A stretch of DNA of 25,105 nucleotides from an uncultured Oscillospiraceae bacterium (GTDB lineage Bacteria > Bacillota > Clostridia > Oscillospirales > Oscillospiraceae): NCBI GenBank assembly GCA_900757655.1, contig CAAEOT010000031.1, positions 1 to 25,105 on the forward strand, read 5' to 3'. This document shows positions 22,417 through 25,105 of the stretch, piece by piece. Under the pieces are notes generated by a model. The model was not told the origin of the DNA and did no database searches. It saw nothing but the letters and a program-made list of their open reading frames with translations. Numbering within the stretch: the first letter of the stretch is position 1; each line of letters begins with the position of its first letter. The translations under genes and the position numbers were made by a program.

Positions 22417-22779
22417 TTATTTGTCAAAAGCCACGCCGGACACGTGTACGTTGACAATGGGCTTACCCATGCCGGTCATGGACTCGACCGCACTCGTGAC
22501 CGATTCCTGCACGGCCTTCGCGACCGCCACGACACTGCAGCCATAGCGCACCGTGATGATCGTATCGACTGTCATCGTGCCGTCCACGATCTGCACCTTG
22601 ATGCCCTTGGCAGCGGACTTGATGCCGAGCAGCTCGGCCAGCTCCGTACCGGTAGATGTCGCAACACCGGCGACACCGTCCACTTCCGTGATCGCTGCGC
22701 GCACCATGGCGGCAACGACGTCCTCAGAGATATTGATGCTGCCCTTTTCATCCTGGCAAGTAATATAATTTTCCGGCAT
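22417..22779 (-). CDS. Asp23/Gls24 family protein (YqhY-like)
   Basis: This 120-residue protein is a member of the Asp23 family: GSINISEDVVAAMVRAAITE, VDGVAGVA, then GIKVQIVDGTMTVDTIITVRYG and VTSAVESMTGM. The position immediately before nusB matches Bacillus YqhY, which has been linked to fatty acid or acetyl-CoA carboxylase control; other members are cell-envelope stress proteins. The ATG at 22779 is fixed by AGGAGG 8 bases upstream. It is the first gene of the leftward nusB-xse-ispA unit. The exact role is inferred only from family and position. Confidence 0.9.
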   Translation of the reverse strand: MPENYITCQDEKGSINISEDVVAAMVRAAITEVDGVAGVATSTGTELAELLGIKSAAKGIKVQIVDGTMTVDTIITVRYGCSVVAVAKAVQESVTSAVESMTGMGKPIVNVHVSGVAFDK

Positions 22780-22800
22780 AGAAAAATACCTCCTGATAAA

Positions 22801-22821
22801 ATTGTACAGTATAGTGTACCA
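22801..22821 (-). promoter_or_regulatory. Promoter region of the yqhY-nusB operon, with inverted repeat
   Basis: On the minus strand a possible extended -10 reads TGGTACACT (22821-22813), and TATACT (22813-22808) and TACAAT (22806-22801) are alternatives. None has a strong -35 box. A 5-base inverted repeat GTACA-N6-TGTAC (22804-22819) overlaps them and could be an operator. The exact promoter is not settled. Confidence 0.4.
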
Positions 22822-22862
22822 CGTGCAGCGGCAAAAAGAAAGAAAAATGTTTCCCGTCCGGC

Positions 22863-22898
22863 AAAAAGATGCACCCCGCAATATTTGCAGGGTGCATC
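22863..22898 (-). terminator. Terminator of the M23 peptidase gene
   Basis: On the minus strand a 13-pair stem with one G-T pair (22898-22886 with 22880-22868) closes a 5-base loop and is followed by five T's. It lies 12 bases after the stop codon. Confidence 0.9.
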
Positions 22899-22910
22899 CG
22901 GAAAGCTGTA

Positions 22911-25031
22911 TTACTTTTTCACGTTTTTGCAGAACTCCATCAGGATCGTTGCGACCTGCTCGCGCGTCGCACTGCCCTGCGGCTCGAGACAGGTCTGGCC
23001 GCCGTTGCTCGCGCCGGAGATTAGGCCGAGCGCCACGGCATCCGCCATCGCGTTCTTCGCCCAGTCGGACACGCTGCCCGCATCCGGGTAACGGCTCAAA
23101 TCAGCGGGCGTGCAGAGATTCTTCAGGCCAAGTACACGGCTCGTGTACTCCATGAGAATGACGGCAATCTGCTCGCGCGTGACGGGCAGGTCCGGGTCGA
23201 ACGTCGTGCCGGACGTGCCGGCGACCACGCCAGTCTGATATGCCCAGAGGATGGCGTCCTGGTACCAGTCATTCGTCAAGTCGGTAAACGGCGTGCTGCC
23301 GTACACACGCGGCTCACCCTGGAGATTATAGAGGATCTGAACAATCTGCGCGCGCGTTGTGGTCTTCTTCGGTGCGAACAGATTGCCGCCCACACCGGAC
23401 ATCAGGCCGTTTGCCACGCAGTAATCAATGCCGGCGTGCGCCCAGTTGTCTTCACCCGGTACGTCGGTGAACCCGGCGCTCGGGCAGCCGCCCGCCGGGA
23501 TCACTTCCGTCTTGGTCTCGCCGCAGCGGGCGCAAATGTACGTTTTGATGCCATTCTCCGTTGCGGTCGGCTCTTTTGTCACCTTCCCGCTTCCCCAGTC
23601 GTGTCCCAGCGGAAGCACATAGGAATCCACGTAGCTGTCACCACAGGCACAGGTGTGTGTCGTGTAGCCCTTTTCGGTGCATGTCGGGGCGGTCACAACG
23701 GCCTTGTAGCTGTGTTCGTGCGTGAGCTTCGGGATGATTTCGGTCTTTGTCTCGCCGCAGCGCGTGCAGGTGAAGGTCTTGGTTCCGGTCTCGGTCTCCG
23801 TCGGCTGCTTGGTCACTTTGCCGTTGTCCCATGCGTGGCCGAGCGCGTCCGTGTAAGTATCCACATAGCTATCACCGCAGGCGCAGGTGTGGGTCGTGTA
23901 GCCCTTTTCCGTGCACGTCGGAGCGGTGACGACAGCCTCGTAGCTGTGCTCGTGCGCGAGCTTCGGGATGGTCTCCGTCTTCGTCTCGCCGCAGCGCGTG
24001 CAGGTGAAGGTTTTGACGCCGGTCTCAGCCTCCGTCGGCTGCTTGGTCACTTTGCCATTGTCCCATGCGTGGCCGAGCGCGTCCGTGTAAGTGTCCACGT
24101 AGCTGTTACCACAGGCGCAGGTGTGGGTCGTGTAGCCCTTGGTCGTACAGGTTGGAGCGGTCACAGTCGCCGTGTAATAATGGGTGTGCGGAGCCTGCCC
24201 AGTCGTGGTAACAGTGCCTTCCTTCGTATAGGTTTTGCCGTTAAACACCGCACGAAGCTGATACTTATAGGCTGTTCCCGGCGTCAGCGTTACGCCGATT
24301 TCTTCCGTAATGTTATAGCCGACATTGAGATAGGTTCCCGTCCAGTTGACGCTATCGTCACGCGTGGCAACGACATTTCCTTTGCTATCCCAAAGCGTGA
24401 TTCCGCCAGAAGAAAATGTGCCCTTTACGCTTGTAGTTGCTCTCGAATAAACATAGCAGTTGGTATCCCATGTCTGGATCTGCTCATTGATCCATTCGAC
24501 ACCAACGGATGGGCCATCCGCATATGTTTCCAGCATCGGGTTCACGTTGTTTTCCCAATAGTTTTGACCATTTGAAATACCAAAATGCAAGTGCGGCCCG
24601 GTTGCGTCGCCGGTCTGCCCGACACGGCCGATCATCTGGCCGGCTTCGACACGTGCACCAACATACACATTCGACGGAACACTGCCGCCCTGCATGTGTG
24701 CATACTGATACGCGCGGCCGTCATCACCGATAATTACAACACCGGTGCCAAAGCCATAGCAGTTGTGCTGACTACCAGGATGATGCTGCGTGCAGTTGCG
24801 CACATACTTCACCGTTCCGCCCATAGCGGCAACAATGGTTGCACCGGTAATGCTGCCGTCGGAAATATCAATACCATAGTGGTATTCATTGGCGTTATTA
24901 TAATAAAACCCCTGAGACAAACTTTTATGCCCGGGAACCGGCCATACCAGCGTTGCTGCCAACGCGGTAGTTGGCAGCAGACAGACGACCATCAGGACTG
25001 CCAACATAAGACTTAACATCCTTTTTTTCAT
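22911..25031 (-). CDS. Secreted M23 peptidase with Cys-rich repeats and three SLH domains
   Basis: This 706-residue protein has a signal peptide (residues 1-25, cleavage after ALA). An M23/LytM peptidase domain (about 28-170) follows with zinc ligands H51, D55 and H149 and catalytic-type H112 and H147 (HLHFG). A beta-rich fibronectin-like segment (about 180-277) comes next. Three near-identical 78-residue Cys-rich repeats (292-513) lead to three SLH domains (about 518-570, 580-632, 647-702). M23 enzymes cut peptide cross-links in peptidoglycan, and SLH domains bind secondary wall polymers. It is thus probably a wall-anchored cell-wall hydrolase. Each repeat carries CACG and CTRCG-like Cys pairs of unknown role. 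AGGAAGGA precedes the ATG, and a terminator follows the gene. Substrate specificity is not visible. Confidence 0.92.
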   Translation of the reverse strand: MKKRMLSLMLAVLMVVCLLPTTALAATLVWPVPGHKSLSQGFYYNNANEYHYGIDISDGSITGATIVAAMGGTVKYVRNCTQHHPGSQHNCYGFGTGVVIIGDDGRAYQYAHMQGGSVPSNVYVGARVEAGQMIGRVGQTGDATGPHLHFGISNGQNYWENNVNPMLETYADGPSVGVEWINEQIQTWDTNCYVYSRATTSVKGTFSSGGITLWDSKGNVVATRDDSVNWTGTYLNVGYNITEEIGVTLTPGTAYKYQLRAVFNGKTYTKEGTVTTTGQAPHTHYYTATVTAPTCTTKGYTTHTCACGNSYVDTYTDALGHAWDNGKVTKQPTEAETGVKTFTCTRCGETKTETIPKLAHEHSYEAVVTAPTCTEKGYTTHTCACGDSYVDTYTDALGHAWDNGKVTKQPTETETGTKTFTCTRCGETKTEIIPKLTHEHSYKAVVTAPTCTEKGYTTHTCACGDSYVDSYVLPLGHDWGSGKVTKEPTATENGIKTYICARCGETKTEVIPAGGCPSAGFTDVPGEDNWAHAGIDYCVANGLMSGVGGNLFAPKKTTTRAQIVQILYNLQGEPRVYGSTPFTDLTNDWYQDAILWAYQTGVVAGTSGTTFDPDLPVTREQIAVILMEYTSRVLGLKNLCTPADLSRYPDAGSVSDWAKNAMADAVALGLISGASNGGQTCLEPQGSATREQVATILMEFCKNVKK
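23493..24158 (-). repeat. Three in-frame 234-base tandem repeats encoding Cys-rich modules
   Basis: Copies at 24158-23925, 23924-23691 and 23690-23493 (last one shorter) encode 78-residue units with the same frame and order. The first two differ at few residues; the third has drifted (VLPLGHDWGSG in place of DALGHAWDNG). Each unit divides into two related halves of about 39 residues, each with a Cys pair near a Gly. Confidence 0.88.
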
Positions 25032-25074
25032 ACATCGTTCCTTCCTTTTACTGTGTTTTATTTGCGCGGCGAAT

Positions 25075-25105
25075 GGCTGCCGAAGCCGAAACGGCTTCGG
25101 CAGCC
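25075..25105. other. Perfect 14-base stem-loop at the window end
   Basis: The inverted repeat 25075-25088 and 25092-25105 closes an AAA loop, upstream of the peptidase gene. No T-run follows on the minus strand; the plus-strand continuation is outside the window. It may be a terminator for a gene on either side or a leader structure. Confidence 0.5.

Noticed and set aside
23493..24158. Tandem repeats considered as a CRISPR array
   Set aside because: The repeat unit is 234 bases, in frame, and encodes a continuous protein; there are no short repeats with unique spacers.

Overview
The window looks like chromosome of a moderately GC-rich, Gram-positive Clostridia bacterium, probably of the Oscillospirales gut lineages. 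The evidence is the Bacillota-type order of housekeeping genes (yqhY-nusB-xseA-xseB-ispA-dxs-tlyA-nadK-argR-recN), RNase J, AGGAGG-type ribosome binding sites, TTGACA/TATAAT promoters, and an SLH-domain wall protein with Cys-rich repeats. The species cannot be read from the sequence.

Positions 1 to about 1890 are the end of an integrated element that is visibly richer in A+T than the rest. It holds the 3' part of a large serine recombinase and, directly behind it, an Mrr-type restriction endonuclease. The core chromosome resumes with secG. Positions 1970-9504 hold short transcription units facing both ways: secG, a UPF0340 protein and a DUF3048 lipoprotein fired from divergent promoters sharing a -35 box, a MalY/PatB aminotransferase, an ArsC-like protein, a leftward rpe-recR-rnj unit, and a divergent YbaK-type deacylase. 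Clear, often bidirectional, terminators separate the convergent pairs.

Positions 9564-12020 hold the most interesting locus. A small one-helix membrane protein is coupled to a P1B-type ATPase that resembles mycobacterial CtpC but lacks the CPC metal-binding motif. The pair is preceded by a good promoter and a palindrome like a DtxR-family half-site. The layout matches the mycobacterial PacL-CtpC metal efflux module.

Positions 12112-22779 are two long leftward operons. The first (yqhY-nusB-xseA-xseB-ispA) ends in a hairpin near 19490. The second (dxs-tlyA-nadK-argR-recN-C_GCAxxG_C_C-tyrS) appears to start from a promoter overlapping that hairpin. Several of its genes are joined by ATGA overlaps. 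Together they cover isoprenoid precursor and farnesyl-PP synthesis, rRNA methylation, NADP supply, arginine control and DNA repair.

Positions 22911-25031 encode a secreted M23 peptidase with three Cys-rich repeats and three SLH domains. The window ends in a perfect stem-loop. No RNA gene, CRISPR array or insertion sequence was seen, and no gene-free stretch exceeds about 215 bases.
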